DNA of 64,000 nt from positions 492,164,711-492,228,710 of the forward strand of contig VDFB02270651.1 of assembly GCA_007258455.2 (NCBI GenBank). Reading direction: 5' to 3'. Position 1 is the first letter of the stretch. Every line of letters begins with the position of its first letter. The notes beneath the pieces are model-generated. The model was not told the DNA's origin and made no database searches. It worked only from the letters and a program-made list of their open reading frames with translations. Of this stretch, positions 13,474 to 24,510 are shown piece by piece. The position numbers and the translations under genes are program-made. Origin of the DNA: Sequoia sempervirens (Eukaryota; Streptophyta; Pinopsida; Cupressales; Cupressaceae).

Positions 13474-13549
13474 GGCCCTGCACACTATATTTATGATCTT
13501 TACACTAATACATTTGACTGCAAAATACGATGAAACTATTTGACAAAAT

Positions 13550-13705
13550 ATGTAAAATTCGATGTTCGTCGGGTGCTTGTAAAATTTGATTTGTAATTTC
13601 CAATTTTTTTGAAAGTTTATCCCCGACGTTTGTTGAAATTTTGACGAACCTGGGGTTCGTTGAAATGTCGGCTATTATTTTCGTTGAATGTTCGACAAAC
13701 ATGAA
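13550..13705. repeat. TTCG/CGAA-rich block after the decayed gene
   Basis: Dense short words ATTCGATGTTCGTCGG, GACGAACC, GGTTCGTTG, TTCGTTGAATGTTCGAC within 150 bp, unusual in this AT-rich context. Similar GTTCG/CGAAC words occur at 3922-4049. This is consistent with subterminal repeats of one DNA transposon, but no matching terminal inverted repeat was proved. Confidence 0.35.
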
Positions 13706-13741
13706 AAATTAAAAAATCAAATTGTGGCCAATATAAAAGTG

Positions 13742-14630
13742 AGTTCACACCTAATTTATTGCGACAGTGTTTTTGCTCTACTTGAGATTGTGGAGAACTA
13801 AGGATGATTTTCTTGGGAAAAATCAGAAAAAATTCAAGAAGATATCACCAAGTTGAGGGTAGTCATTGTCTTTTTGCAAATTTAGTTGTGAAGTCAGATT
13901 TGTAGTTCCAGGTTTGAAAATCATATTTTAAAGCAACATCTCATCAGATTTCATTTTTAGAGGTTAAGGGTTTTGAGAATTTCATGTCCAGATTTTGTTG
14001 TGTGGAATCACCATAAGATCACAACGGAGGAACAGATTCTTGTGACTGTAATTATGTGATCCATAACTGTATTGGTCATGTGGCATAGTTTTGCTATAAC
14101 AAATACATGATGCATTCATGTGTGACCCAAGTTTAATGTGGCTATGTTGTGATAAAATGGAGGCACTCATATAATGTAGTTAATTCAGGTTGTATAATGT
14201 AGGTGTCAATCATCATTGGGTGCATTCAGGTTGTCTCAAGTTTAACAGATAGGATGTAATTATAGCATGATCGAAGAGTGATTACCTCTTGCTGCAATAA
14301 AGAGCCTATAACTCTGGTTGATATGCAGAGTGGTTGTGTTATATCAATTATGTAGTGCATTCAAGCACAACCCATGTTTAATGGGCTATTCTAGAGAGTG
14401 ATCAAGATTTTCTAAACCTTATGAATGTTACTTGACATATATTTGCATAATCTGAAATTCCTTTAGAGGCTTTTGAAGTATCAATGTATCCTATATAGGG
14501 TTTATAATGATTTCTTTTAATTAAAAAAATAAATAAATGATGTATTTCCCTATAATTAGATAATGTGGAGATCTCCTAAATCTGCCCCAAGCACACTATC
14601 CTCTTTGGCACTGTATTCATTACTCCAACT
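13742..14630. other. no gene seen
   Basis: Moderately AT-rich DNA without supported coding or structural features. Confidence 0.45.
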
Positions 14631-14639
14631 ACTAGGTTT

Positions 14640-15500
14640 TTGCATGTGACATCTTTAATATCTTCATGACCGTGGCTTTTAAATAGATCTCAATCTTTGC
14701 TTTAATCCTTTTCATGGTAACCCTTGAGTTCCATAATCCACCTTTAATCTCTTCTAAGAACGCTGCCTTAAGCTAGACTACATAGTATGCATATAAAGCA
14801 AGTCCTTCAACTGCCATTGTTCCAAAACCACCACTCATGCCTTGCTAAAAATGTTGCCTCCATAAGCACTATAGCATGTTTTAAAATCATGGTTGCCATG
14901 ATTGACCATTAAGCTCACCACTTTCATCATGAAGATACAATGAGATTTTTGTCTTCAAACTCAAGGCATTATGGAAGATAACATTGTGAATTGTTTGTTG
15001 TGTACGATTTGATTTTCTTGCACATTTACTGCTTTGCTAACTTCCTTTAAGACTGGGTATTGCACCCTCAGCTGCAATCTCAAACATCTCACTTACTATC
15101 ACTTGAAGATTCCTTTCATGAGCATCCTTCTATAAAATCAAACTATGCCCTATAGACTGCCTACTTACTACAGGGGACTCATTGTTTCATGGTATTGTAG
15201 TTCTTAAGATCCTTCAACCTTATTAACACTACTTCACAGTTCACAAGGTATTATTCACTATTCTCCAAGGTATTATTCACTATTTTCCCATCTTTGGTGA
15301 GTCTCAAAACACTGCTCAAACATGCAATCCACTACCTCCATTATACAATATTAATAGCTAAGAAGAAACATTGAACCTATGATTACCACTGTTACTTCAT
15401 TTGGATAGTCATTCCCTGATTGCATTTTCCTTGTCTAGCACTACCAGAAGCATTTGAAAAACCCTTAAGATCAGCAAGGGGGTAAGGAAACTCATTGTTA
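14640..15500 (-). pseudogene. eroded intronless coding segment, family not recognised
   Basis: On the minus strand one frame from about 15160 down to 14641 stays coding-like for over 170 codons, with only a handful of stops. Examples are KDAHERNLQVIVSEMFEIAA, then IPSLKGS, TIHNVIFHNALSLKTKIS, LYLHDESGELNG, MAVEGLALYAYYVV and FLEEIKGGLWNSRVTMKRIK. Further upstream (15490-15180) fragments such as YPLADLKGFSNASGSARQ and LRLTKDGKIVNNTLEN are in sense on the same strand. Stops often precede or replace expected Gln. I do not recognise the protein. The lack of introns suggests a processed pseudogene or captured gene fragment. The left contig ends at the N run shortly after. Confidence 0.4.
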
Positions 15501-15611
15501 AAATCTCCATTTTACTATGCAAGGGTTTGAGCTTTATTATCTTTAATCCTTTGCTTAGCTGGGTGACTATCGCATCTCAAGTGGCTGTCGTTCTTTCTTA
15601 CCGTGAATTGC

Positions 15612-15711
15612 NNNNNNNNNNNNNNNNNNNNNNNNNNNNNNNNNNNNNNNNNNNNNNNNNNNNNNNNNNNNNNNNNNNNNNNNNNNNNNNNNNNNNNNNN
15701 NNNNNNNNNNN
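15612..15711. other. assembly gap (100 N)
   Basis: Exactly 100 N, the conventional filler for a scaffold join of unknown size. Distance and orientation across it are not proved by sequence. Confidence 0.98.
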
Positions 15712-16292
15712 AGCATCCATAACTTGTCTAAAGGTGTCCGTTTTTTAGTAGTTTTTGTGCTTATAGCGAGAAGGTAGTGAATCAAGTTTGATACAAAATG
15801 CTTTGGTAGACATGTATGAAAAATGTGGTAGCATCGACAACTGTCACCATTTGATATTTATGCAGTTGTAGTATGTTTTGTGCAATGTAATCAGCGATAT
15901 GAATATAACCAACAAAAATCTATTTTCTATAATTCATGGATTGAACTCTGTATTTTATTTTCTCTCAATGTTTGTATGCTATGGAAATGCCATTACATTT
16001 AAAAAAAAAGTAGTTTCTTACTATTTTTCTTCAATTTTTTATGTTTTTTTGCAAATCTACCAAAAAAACCCTAGTTTTTTCTACCAAAAAACAATATTTT
16101 GAAAAAAATCAATTAAAAATAAACAAATCTAATTGAAAATTTGATTAAAAATTAAAAATTTTACCTGATAGAGGTGGATTCCAAATCGGATATCGGATTT
16201 CGCTCTCCACTATGCGCCCCCCGCCGATGAGCCGAAAATAAAAATGAATGAGTTTTGGTCGCGGCTTTTTTTTATATATACAGTTGACCAAA
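15712..16292. other. left end of the isolated contig, no gene seen
   Basis: AT-rich with poly-A and poly-T runs. A degenerate form of the palindrome described next (ATCGGATATCGGAT) occurs near 16183, followed by a short GC-rich patch (about 16210-16270). Confidence 0.45.
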
Positions 16293-16466
16293 ATCGGATA
16301 TCCGATTTGAATCGGATATCCGATTTGGATCGGATATCCGATTCCTTTTGCTTGTGTCAGAATGAGATTTAGCCTTTTGCTTGGGTCGGAATGAGATTTG
16401 TTTTACACTGAACAAAATCGGATATCCGATCCAAATCGGATATCCGATCCAAATCGGATATCCGAT
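16293..16466. repeat. palindromic ATCGGATATCCGAT array, two inverted triplets
   Basis: The perfect palindrome ATCGGATATCCGAT occurs six times: 16293-16306, 16311-16324, 16329-16342, 16417-16430, 16435-16448 and 16453-16466. The period is exactly 18 bp within each triplet. Spacers in the first triplet are TTGA and TTGG and in the second CCAA and CCAA, so the triplets are largely inverted copies of each other. Between them lies a ~28-bp direct repeat (CCTTTTGCTTG.GTC.GAATG at 16344 and 16373). Each unit can form a hairpin or bind a symmetric dimer. It looks like a subterminal transposase-binding region but could be another protein-binding array. Confidence 0.85.
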
Positions 16467-16999
16467 TCCTAAAACTAAGTTTTCCCTCTGCCTCGGTAGT
16501 CACCCCAGCTCCAAAAAGTCAACTCACCATTTTCGCGTTTTTGAGTCGTAGAAACACGTATTTTTTCCTCCATTGCCACTTTTTGGCATACCATGATCCT
16601 GCACATGCCCACATACCCTTGTCGAAAACCTATTTATGGTATTTTTTGGATTATTTTTTTATTCGTTCATCAAAATTTTAAATAAATTACATTCTTAAAA
16701 ACTAGACTCTATTCTATACATAGTCAAAATAAATTTTATTTTTAATTAGTTTCCTATAAAATTTGGGGGCAACATGCTCAATTTTTTGTTTTCCAAGACG
16801 TGTCTGATTTGAAAATTAGAAAAAATCATATATTCATTAAAAATTTAATTAAAAAGGGCATAAACTACATAGTATTAGCTAATTTCTCACCGAAGTGATT
16901 TTTTAAATACTAAAAAAAAATAACATTTTAGGGGTAGCACACCAAACTCTATGTTCTGTTTTTTTACAAAAATAGGAGCACTTTTAGTGCTCCCCTTTT

Positions 17000-19080
17000 T
17001 TGAACCCATTAATGTCCACCAGTTTAGAAAAATAGTAATTTAGAAAATAGATTCAAAGAACTATGACTCTTGTTCTTGTTGTGTCTTCAAAATTTGAACG
17101 TAAGTTCTGTTGTCACATGAAATTGCACCCTTCTCAACATGGAGCTCAACATTCCAATGACACAATAGAAATGACCTCAAGGTGTGAGACCTTGCAAGAT
17201 GAGGTCAAGTCTCAAGAGAAGGTCGGCTTCCTCTTCTGATTGAAGTGTGAATGTGTTGGTCCAACCCAACACATGAAATCCTACCACTACCCCACTCTAA
17301 CAAATCTCAAAGGAAAAGAGGTAGAAAGAATGCATAAAAGGAAAGTAGGAGGTGATACACAAAGACATAAAGTCATTTTTTCCTACTTCAAGACAACACA
17401 AGATGCAAATAAAAGAGGCCAAGAGGGATGCATAGATCTTTGCTTTATGAGATTTCAAGGACAACATGAGGGTTAGGGTTTGTGAAATGTTGCAGAGGAA
17501 ATATATTCATAGAGAAACAATCAAAATATATGAAACACAATCATACATGAATGAAATAACACAAAGAACTCTAAATATGAAGGAAAGAGAGTATACATCA
17601 TATTACAACCTAGAGGAGGTAAGATAGGCAAATTTTATTAACATAAAGGCACGAAGCCAAGATTATAATAGTAGAATATACAAATGTAGTGTCTGCCATA
17701 GAAAATTTCTAGAGGAGCTAGAGGAAGAACCCTTAGAATAAAACAACTTGCCTTTATAGATCAGGCATAACTAAAAAAAATGTGCCTACACTCAACACCA
17801 CCATACCTTGCATTAAATGTGGCCCAAAATTACATCCAAAATCCCTCGTGAAATCAATTATTAGGGCATGGAACAAGCTAGAAGGGATAGTAATAACAAT
17901 AAATAAGCATGGGTGCCAATAATCCTACCTGCAGTCATCAGGAGATGCATTGAATGTTGTCCTCAAGCCCCAAAATTGGATTAGGTAGCTGAGAAAGTTG
18001 TTTGAACATTAATGGCACCATCGTGAGAAAACATGCCATTTCATAGAATTATCGAGTCTTTTGGCCTGAAAAAACCACTTAGCTAAGCATTAGATGGTTC
18101 AGAGCTTCAAATAGAGCATCCTTATTAGACATCGAGCATCGGGCCTGCCTCATATCTCATGTCAAAAAGCTAGAGAGAAGAACGTTGAAACTATGAACTA
18201 AGAAATATCGCTTTTGTTTGGCATTGGGAGTCAAGGAGAATGGTTGTCTTATTGCAAAATGCAATAAGGAGTAAAAGGGAAGCCCGACCTCCAACGTTTG
18301 AAAATGAGACATCGAGGATCAAGTGGCAAGAGAAAATTTCATCTTATCGTAAGGATAAGTTAAAACTTCTAGACAAAAGACCTGATTGTGAAAGGAAAAA
18401 ATAAGATTTTCAAATGTCAAGGATTGGAAGAAAAGATTAATGTTTAAGATAAATTGATGGTAAGAAGTAAGGGAAAAGGTCGATTCTCAAAATTCCAAAA
18501 ACTTGAGACTTATCAAATTTTGAAAGACCTAATTGGGATTGCGACAATCAGAGGGAGGAAATAAGGCTTATGAAGGGGAGTGTTAAGAGTTAAGAGTTAA
18601 GGTCGATGGCTAAAACCTAAAACACTTGGGAAGAAAATGGAAAGAAGAGGCAAAAGAGATGAAGGATCAAGAGCGATAAAGAGGGTATATAGGTAGCAAA
18701 AACCTGAAAGCCAAAAACTTTGGGACTTAGCCAATTTTAGGACTATTTCAAGGAATAACTCATGCAAAATGGCCCATATAGGGTCTCTTAGATCACTTCT
18801 TATTGACGGGTCATGTAGGGTGGCATGAAATGATAAATTTTTGGCAATTTTTGTAGGATGATTGCTTGCTAATCATGGAACTCAGGGGCCTTATTAGTCC
18901 ACTAGGTACATATTCATAAGGGGAACTTGCAACAACAGGCATCCAAGGGAAAAACAAAACATGTATAGGTTGCACTTGAAGGAAAGAAAAAATCTAGAAA
19001 CATACATTCCCTTAGGATAATTTAGGGTGTGCAAAAGCACTTCTTGGAAGATAAAACAACTAACTAAAATGTACATGAAA
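17000..19080. other. non-coding part of the duplicated segment, probably gypsy 3' region
   Basis: Mostly closed frames. The short open frame at 17240-17476 has no recognisable motif. The position, just beyond the end of the minus-strand integrase, suggests the 3' region and LTR of that gypsy element, but LTR edges were not found. Confidence 0.35.
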
Positions 19081-19093
19081 CTCAAAACTTTTA

Positions 19094-20584
19094 GAAATAA
19101 GGTTTGAGGTGAATTCCATTGCTTAAGATTGGAAGAACCTCACTATCTAGCCTAGAAAGATGGAATGTATTAGCCTCCTTACAATTGGTGATCACATATG
19201 GACCACTGGAAATGGCATCAAACTTGGTATTCCTTCCAACTTTGGTCCTATTTGCATCCCATTTTAGCACTAAGTTTCCCTCCTGGAACTCTCTATGGAC
19301 TATTTTTTTGTCAAAATTTCTTTTGACTTGTACTTGATGAGTCTCAAGGGCCTACATAGCCATGTTCCTTGTCTCTTCCAACTCCATTAAATCTACCAAC
19401 CTTACTATCATATCATCATTTCTTTCTAATTCCAGCTGATGTGCCGACTCAAGAGAAGGCAACTTTAGTGACAATGATAACCTTTCCTCCCTTCCATAAA
19501 CTAGCATGAAAGGAGAGTTACCAATTTCTCTTTTAGGAGTAATTATGTTAGCCCAAAGGGTTGTCTTTAGTTTTCTATGCCAAACTCTTTGATTATCCTC
19601 AATCCTTTTGATAATCCTGATGAGGTTCTTATTTGAAGACTCAACCAAACTATTACCATAAGGGTAATAATTTGATGAGTTTTTCAAGTATATATCATTC
19701 CTAACTACCCAATCACTAATTTGGTCATCAAAAAAATCCTTGGCATTATCAGAGATGATGGTGGAGGGGGCACCAAACCTAGTCACAATTCCATCAAGGA
19801 ATTCCAATATTGAAGACTTTGTAGCATCTTTTAAAGTAATTGCTTTTGTCCACCTGGTGAAGTAGTTTGTGGCTGCCAAATTCCATTTATGACTAGCACT
19901 TGATGGTGGATTTATTATGACAATAAAATCCAGGCCCCACTATGCGAATGGATGGTCAACTTGAATGGGATGAAGAGGGAGGGAAACCAACCTTTTCTTT
20001 TCATAGAAGAAAGAATTTTTTGAAATTTTCTCACCCATTTGTGAGCATCATTGAACAAGGTTGGCCAGTAGTATCCAACCCTCATGATCTTTGTAGTAGT
20101 GGTTCTTGTAGAAAAATGACCACCCAAAGAGCCATCATGGAATTCTTCTAACAGTCTACTAACTTGATCTTCCTCTATGCATCTTAATAGGACCCCCATT
20201 GAGATCCATCATAAAAATTATGCCATCCACTATGACATATGGGATGGACTATAATCTGAAATGTCTTCTTTTGGTCTTACTTAGACTTGAAGGATATCTA
20301 CCTTCCTACAAGAAAATAGACATATCATGGACCCAACTGCCCTAGATATTCACATATTATGCTTGGGGCTCCTATAGCACAAGTGCAGCCCCTGAAGGTG
20401 TCTCGAATGTTGAGACAATTTGTTCACACAACCCCTTGCCTCTTACTAACTTGGTGATTTTGATGTCAACATCATACTCCATCACATTAGTGATCCATCT
20501 AGCTCTCTTTATTGATATCTGTGTGAAATGGAGAAAAATAGGTTTGGGTAGGAAAGGGGATTCACCACAATGAATTGATAACAA
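19094..20584 (-). pseudogene. Ty3/gypsy RNase H-integrase relic, copy 1
   Basis: Reading right to left on the minus strand. 20584-20372 is an RNase H end (ARWITNVMEYDVDIK, then KLVRGKGLCEQIV). 20199-19915 is the HHCC-type integrase zinc-binding region (LLEEFHDGSLGGHFSTRTT, VGYYWPTLFNDAHKWV). 19879-19352 is the integrase catalytic core, with an open frame including TRWTKAI, FGAPSTIISDNAKDF, NSSNYYPYGNSLVESSNK and FMLVYGRE. The stretch 19340-19094 continues in sense with a GPF/Y-type end (GPYVI, then GIHLKPYF). No protease or RT precedes the RNase H, and stops separate the parts, so the element is dead. Its identical layout in copy 2 shows it was broken before the duplication. Confidence 0.85.
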
Positions 20585-22349
20585 AGAAGGTATGATGGAC
20601 CTATTTCTCTTATTTCATTTAGGAAATGTGATCCAAACAATGAAATGACTATCAACCAAAATGTGAGTCAAATCAAGGTATGAATCTATAAATTTCCCCT
20701 TTATGCAAGGACGGGGGTCTAGGTTAGATAGCACTTTGAGGATAAAGATTAAAACTATCAAATAAACTCCAAAATGTAAGCTATAAAGTGCAAATGAAAG
20801 ACTGTACTCAAAACTAATGGAACCAGTAATCAAAAGGTAGATTTGAGAAAGGGAAAATGTTGTGTACCAGACACCAAAAGTGCCTTTTTGAAGCTCATTG
20901 AGGACTCATGGGTCTTGGCTAGGGCTTAGTAAAAATGCTTTTTGGGTTCTCTACTCCTGCGTCTGCACTTTCGGATTCTTGAGTTTCACAATTAGAGAGC
21001 CAAAAATAAATCCTATAGAAGAGTTTATGTGAGATGACAACTTTCCTTGCAACTTTGACAACTTTGCAACTTTCTTCAAATTTTCTCTTCAAAGGATCTT
21101 TCACTTAAAACCTGCAGACACAAAAACAAGAGGTGAAAAATATTTTTTTTAGTGATAGGGGGTTTGCCTTGGCCAAACCCCATTTGAGTATTTAAACTTT
21201 GAAATGAAATCAAATAGCATGAATGAAATGATGATTGACCAATGCAATGTCACCACTCACCAAACCCTTGATTAAACCTTGGAATACAAATCTATAACTA
21301 GCATGAAGTGGTTTGTATGGATGTGGATCTTTCTCTTGAAACTTGATTTGGAATGATGTCTTTGAATGCTTGAATGGATCATGAACTCTACATCACTATA
21401 TTAGCTCAAACAACATGCATGATGCAAGAAAAATTTGACATGATAATGGAATCTTGATTGTTGCAATAATCTTCAATAAATATGCTCTTGATTCCTTCAA
21501 ATGCTCTTGAATTGCTCTTGATAATGCTCACTTGAATGCTCTAGGAGTTGATGAATTTTTTTTAGGATGAAACATAGTGAAATGGCCTCTTATTTATATA
21601 TATGTTAACAATAATTCCCAAAATTCAAATAACACAAGCCAACATCTGAATATAAATTTAAAATCATTAAAATACCACCAAAAACATACAAAAAAGGGGG
21701 GTCCTAGGTCCAAGTGAGAACTCATCCGCCCTATAGCAAATGGGTCCTAGGTCACTTACCTAGGAAACACATTCTTCAAGGTGTGTTATGTCATGGCATT
21801 AATGAATGTTGGGTTTCCTCTTTGAGAATTATAATTATTAAGCTTGGATTTGAATTAAGGGGGCCAATTAAGGGAAATTAAGCTCAATTAATTAATGAAG
21901 CCCTAAATAAGTGTGAAAGTGTAAAGGTACACCTTACAACACCATAAATAAGGCACAATTAAGTCTATTTTGTTAAATAAGGTCCTAAACTTAATGTGAA
22001 TATGTAAAATACATATTACAACACTAAATTAAGGTATAATTAAGTTTATTTTACTTAATTCCAAATTAAGTGTGAAAAAGGGATACTTTTTCCTACACTA
22101 TATTTAGTCCCCACTTTAGTGAGAGGATGACCCCATGTCAAATTCACACTAAAGTAGACATTCAAGACATATGTATGCAACAATGACAAAGATACTCAAT
22201 CATACAACATCAAAGACTAGGAAACACATCTATGTTTTTCGTCATGTGCTCACTCTAGGGTAGTGGAACCTTACGTTGTCCACTAGGTGAGTATCCCAAT
22301 GGGTGGCATATCGAAGTTGTCCCTCTGAAAACTTCAATAATGTGCCACA
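20585..22349. other. no gene; AT-rich part of duplicated segment
   Basis: Short minus-strand open frames (20615-20833, 20919-21104) have no motif. RT and gag of the gypsy element would be expected here but are absent. A possible LTR-like phrase TTTAGTCCCCACTTTAGTGA lies near 22115. Confidence 0.4.
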
Positions 22350-22635
22350 AGACAAGGTTTTGTGATTCATAAGGCTTAACAAGTTGTGTTATGCTAAGCA
22401 CCTATGAACAAGACAAGGCTCCACTGGCAAGCAAGGTGTGTTATGCTTGGTGGCCTTGAAGAGGGTTTTGCGCTCCATAGGAATTAACAAGCTATGTTAT
22501 GCTAAGCACCTATGAACAAGGAAAGTCTCCATTGGAAAGGAAGGTGCGTTGTGCTTGGTGGCCTTGAATTTAGGGGTTCAAGCTTCACAAGGTTAACAAG
22601 TTGTAATATGCTAAACACTTATGAACAAAATGAAA
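22350..22635 (+). repeat. tandem repeat, period about 108 bp, copy 1
   Basis: About 2.6 units, each with a version of AACAAGTTGTGTTATGCTAA, AGCACCTATGAACAAG and GTTATGCTTGGTGGCCTTGA. Unit phase marks fall at about 22358, 22466 and 22575. The array is also present at 49793-50072. Confidence 0.75.
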
Positions 22636-23199
22636 ATAAAGGTTTATTCAAATGGATCTTTCTTAATTCGTGTAAGGTCTCTTCTTAGGGAACATCATGC
22701 CTAATGCCTCCAAGAGAGGAAAATTCAAGAGTAAAAGATTCACAACTTAGGGAATGTAGTGCATCACATCACCACTAAGAGGAAAGTCATATGCTAATAA
22801 ATATCACACTCTTGGAGGACATCAAAACAATAGTAACGAGACTCACCAAGACTTGGCGAGTCGCGAGTTGAGTCACCTTGGCCAAGTCCTAGGGGCTCAA
22901 ACTCAGACTTGGCTGAGTCCTGCCGAGTCCTAGCTGGACTCGCCAAGTTTGGTGGACTCACTAGACTCATCGAGTCTAGGCGAGTCTTGTCAGTAGGACT
23001 TGGCAATAGGCAGGGTTTGAAAAGTGCAAAACATTACATGAAATGTAAAGTTAAAACTTGTTTTTTTTAACTTATTGTGAATGCAAAATGATGTACGCCA
23101 TGACGGTTTGTATGGTTTTGGAGGTCTTAATTTGGGCTTGGTGACGGGGACTCTGCCCCTTGACCCCACCTTATATTGCAACAGGGAGCGAGCCTAGGG

Positions 23200-23640
23200 C
23201 ACTGCCCCGAGACCCCGTGAGGGGTGTTGCCCCTCGACCCCACTGCGGGCACTACCCCCAGACACCTGCAAGGGGTGTTGCCTCTTGACCCCACTAGGGG
23301 TGATGTCCCTAGACCCCTGCAAGGGGCACTACCCCTAGACCCCTGCAAGGGGCGTTGCCCTTTGACCCCGCTGGGGGTGCTACCCCCAGACCCTCGCAAG
23401 GGGCGCTGCCCCTTGGCCCCACTAGGGGTGCTGCCCTCAGACCCCCACAATGGGAATTTCCCTTGACCCCACTAGGGTGCTTCCCCCAAATGCTCGCAAG
23501 GGGCACTGCCCCTTGACCCCGCTAGGGGTGCTGCCCCCAAACCCCCGTGAGGGGTGCTGCCCCTCGACCCCACTAGAGGCACTACACCTAGACCCCCAAA
23601 AAGGGCACTACCCCTCAACCCCATTAGGGAAATTTTCCTG
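23200..23640. repeat. GC-rich hairpin minisatellite inside the hAT, copy 1
   Basis: Degenerate tandem units of roughly 35-45 bp built from two small palindromic modules, AGGGGCGCTGCCCCT and GGGGGTGCTACCCCC, separated by GACCCC and GACCCCYGCA. GC content is far above the surrounding DNA. Both strands stay open because units lack stops, giving repetitive Gly/Pro/Arg-rich pseudo-proteins that are not genes. The same array, with small unit changes, is at 50620-51065. Confidence 0.85.
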
Positions 23641-23903
23641 ATAGTTGAGATTATGACTGTTGCATCATCCATGACCTATCTTAGACACATTCATAGGAAG
23701 GATGTAGGCTCCTTTGAGCCATAGACTTCTAGTTATTGTTTTGAATCTTTTGATATTTCATATTTGTTTGGAACATTTGATGTCATGGATTTCATATTCG
23801 ATGATTTTTGTATATATTTGAGTCTTTGACTATATATCTAAGTGTGTTATTTCCTTGAGTAGCTCAGCTACAATTTGTGTTTATACTTATATGATCGATG
23901 TAT

Positions 23904-24131
23904 ATGTATGTTAGTGACAAGGACCTTGATTGGGTTGACCAGGAAGATAGAGAGTCTGAGGCTATAGCCATGGCAGAGGAGGAGGCTAAAGCATGAGCAA
24001 ACACATCCACAACTAATGTTGGTGAGGGTGGCATGGAGTCACAAGTAGAGACTATGGTTGTAGTTGCTACATCATCTAGGACCCACCTTAGATGCCTTTG
24101 TAGGAAGGATGCAAACTCCTTTGAGCTATAG
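23904..24131 (+). pseudogene. hAT transposase C-terminal relic, copy 1
   Basis: The ATG at 23904 reads MYVSDKDLDWVDQEDRESEA, then an acidic AMAEEEAKA, a TGA (Arg CGA to TGA is the simplest change), then a Thr/Gly-rich tail ending FEL at 24129. The Asp-Leu-Asp-Trp-Val acidic tail is typical of plant hAT (DUF659/BED-type) transposases just after the dimerisation domain. The dimerisation domain itself is absent. It sits in the correct place near the 3' end of the element. Confidence 0.55.
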
Positions 24132-24510
24132 AATTGTACTTATTATTTTGATATTTTATATTTGTTTGGAACATTTGATGTCATGGATTTCATATTCCAT
24201 GAGTTTTGTATACATTTGACTATATTTATATATCTAAGTGTGATATTTCCTTCAACAACTCAGCTACAATTGGTGTACTTTATGCTTATTTGATCGATGT
24301 ATACTTATGTATGTGATCAAATTTGCTTCTATTTATTGATGTTATTGTGTCTTTAAGGTTTACTATATAAAGGGTGCTTGAAACAAGTTTTAAATCCTTA
24401 AAAATCTCTAAATTTCTAGGGTTTTTTCATTTTGTCGAGTCTGTGTCGAGTCCTGAGTCTCGAGTCGAGTCACCCTAGCCGAGTCTGAGTCTCGTTACTA
24501 TGATCAAAAC

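Larger units (their letters stand above)
22829..24502 (+). mobile_element. hAT-family DNA transposon (non-autonomous), copy 1
   Basis: The left terminus AATAGTAACGAGACTCA and the right terminus TGAGTCTCGTTACTATG are inverted repeats matching at 16 of 17. They are flanked by a perfect 8-bp target duplication, ATCAAAAC (22821-22828 and 24503-24510), the size typical of hAT. Subterminal regions are packed with CGAGTC/GACTCG words on both sides (22850-22990 and 24440-24490), as in plant hAT elements. Inside are a GC-rich minisatellite (23200-23640) and a C-terminal transposase relic (23904-24131). At 1,674 bp it is too short for a full transposase, so it would need one supplied in trans. It inserted before the 16-kb duplication. 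Confidence 0.88.

Noticed and set aside
15527..15785. Open frames crossing the first N run
   Set aside because: Most residues are undefined; the frame is kept only because N has no stops. The same holds at 32614-32859.
16293..16466. CRISPR array
   Set aside because: The units are self-complementary, spacers are only 4 bp, and the DNA is eukaryotic.
17240..17476. 78-codon open frame, repeated at 44688-44924
   Set aside because: Conserved only because the whole 16-kb segment is duplicated; composition and lack of motifs do not support a gene.
23127..23672. Overlapping Gly/Arg/Pro-rich open frames on both strands
   Set aside because: They arise from the GC-rich minisatellite inside the hAT element. 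The same artefacts occur at 50632-51078.
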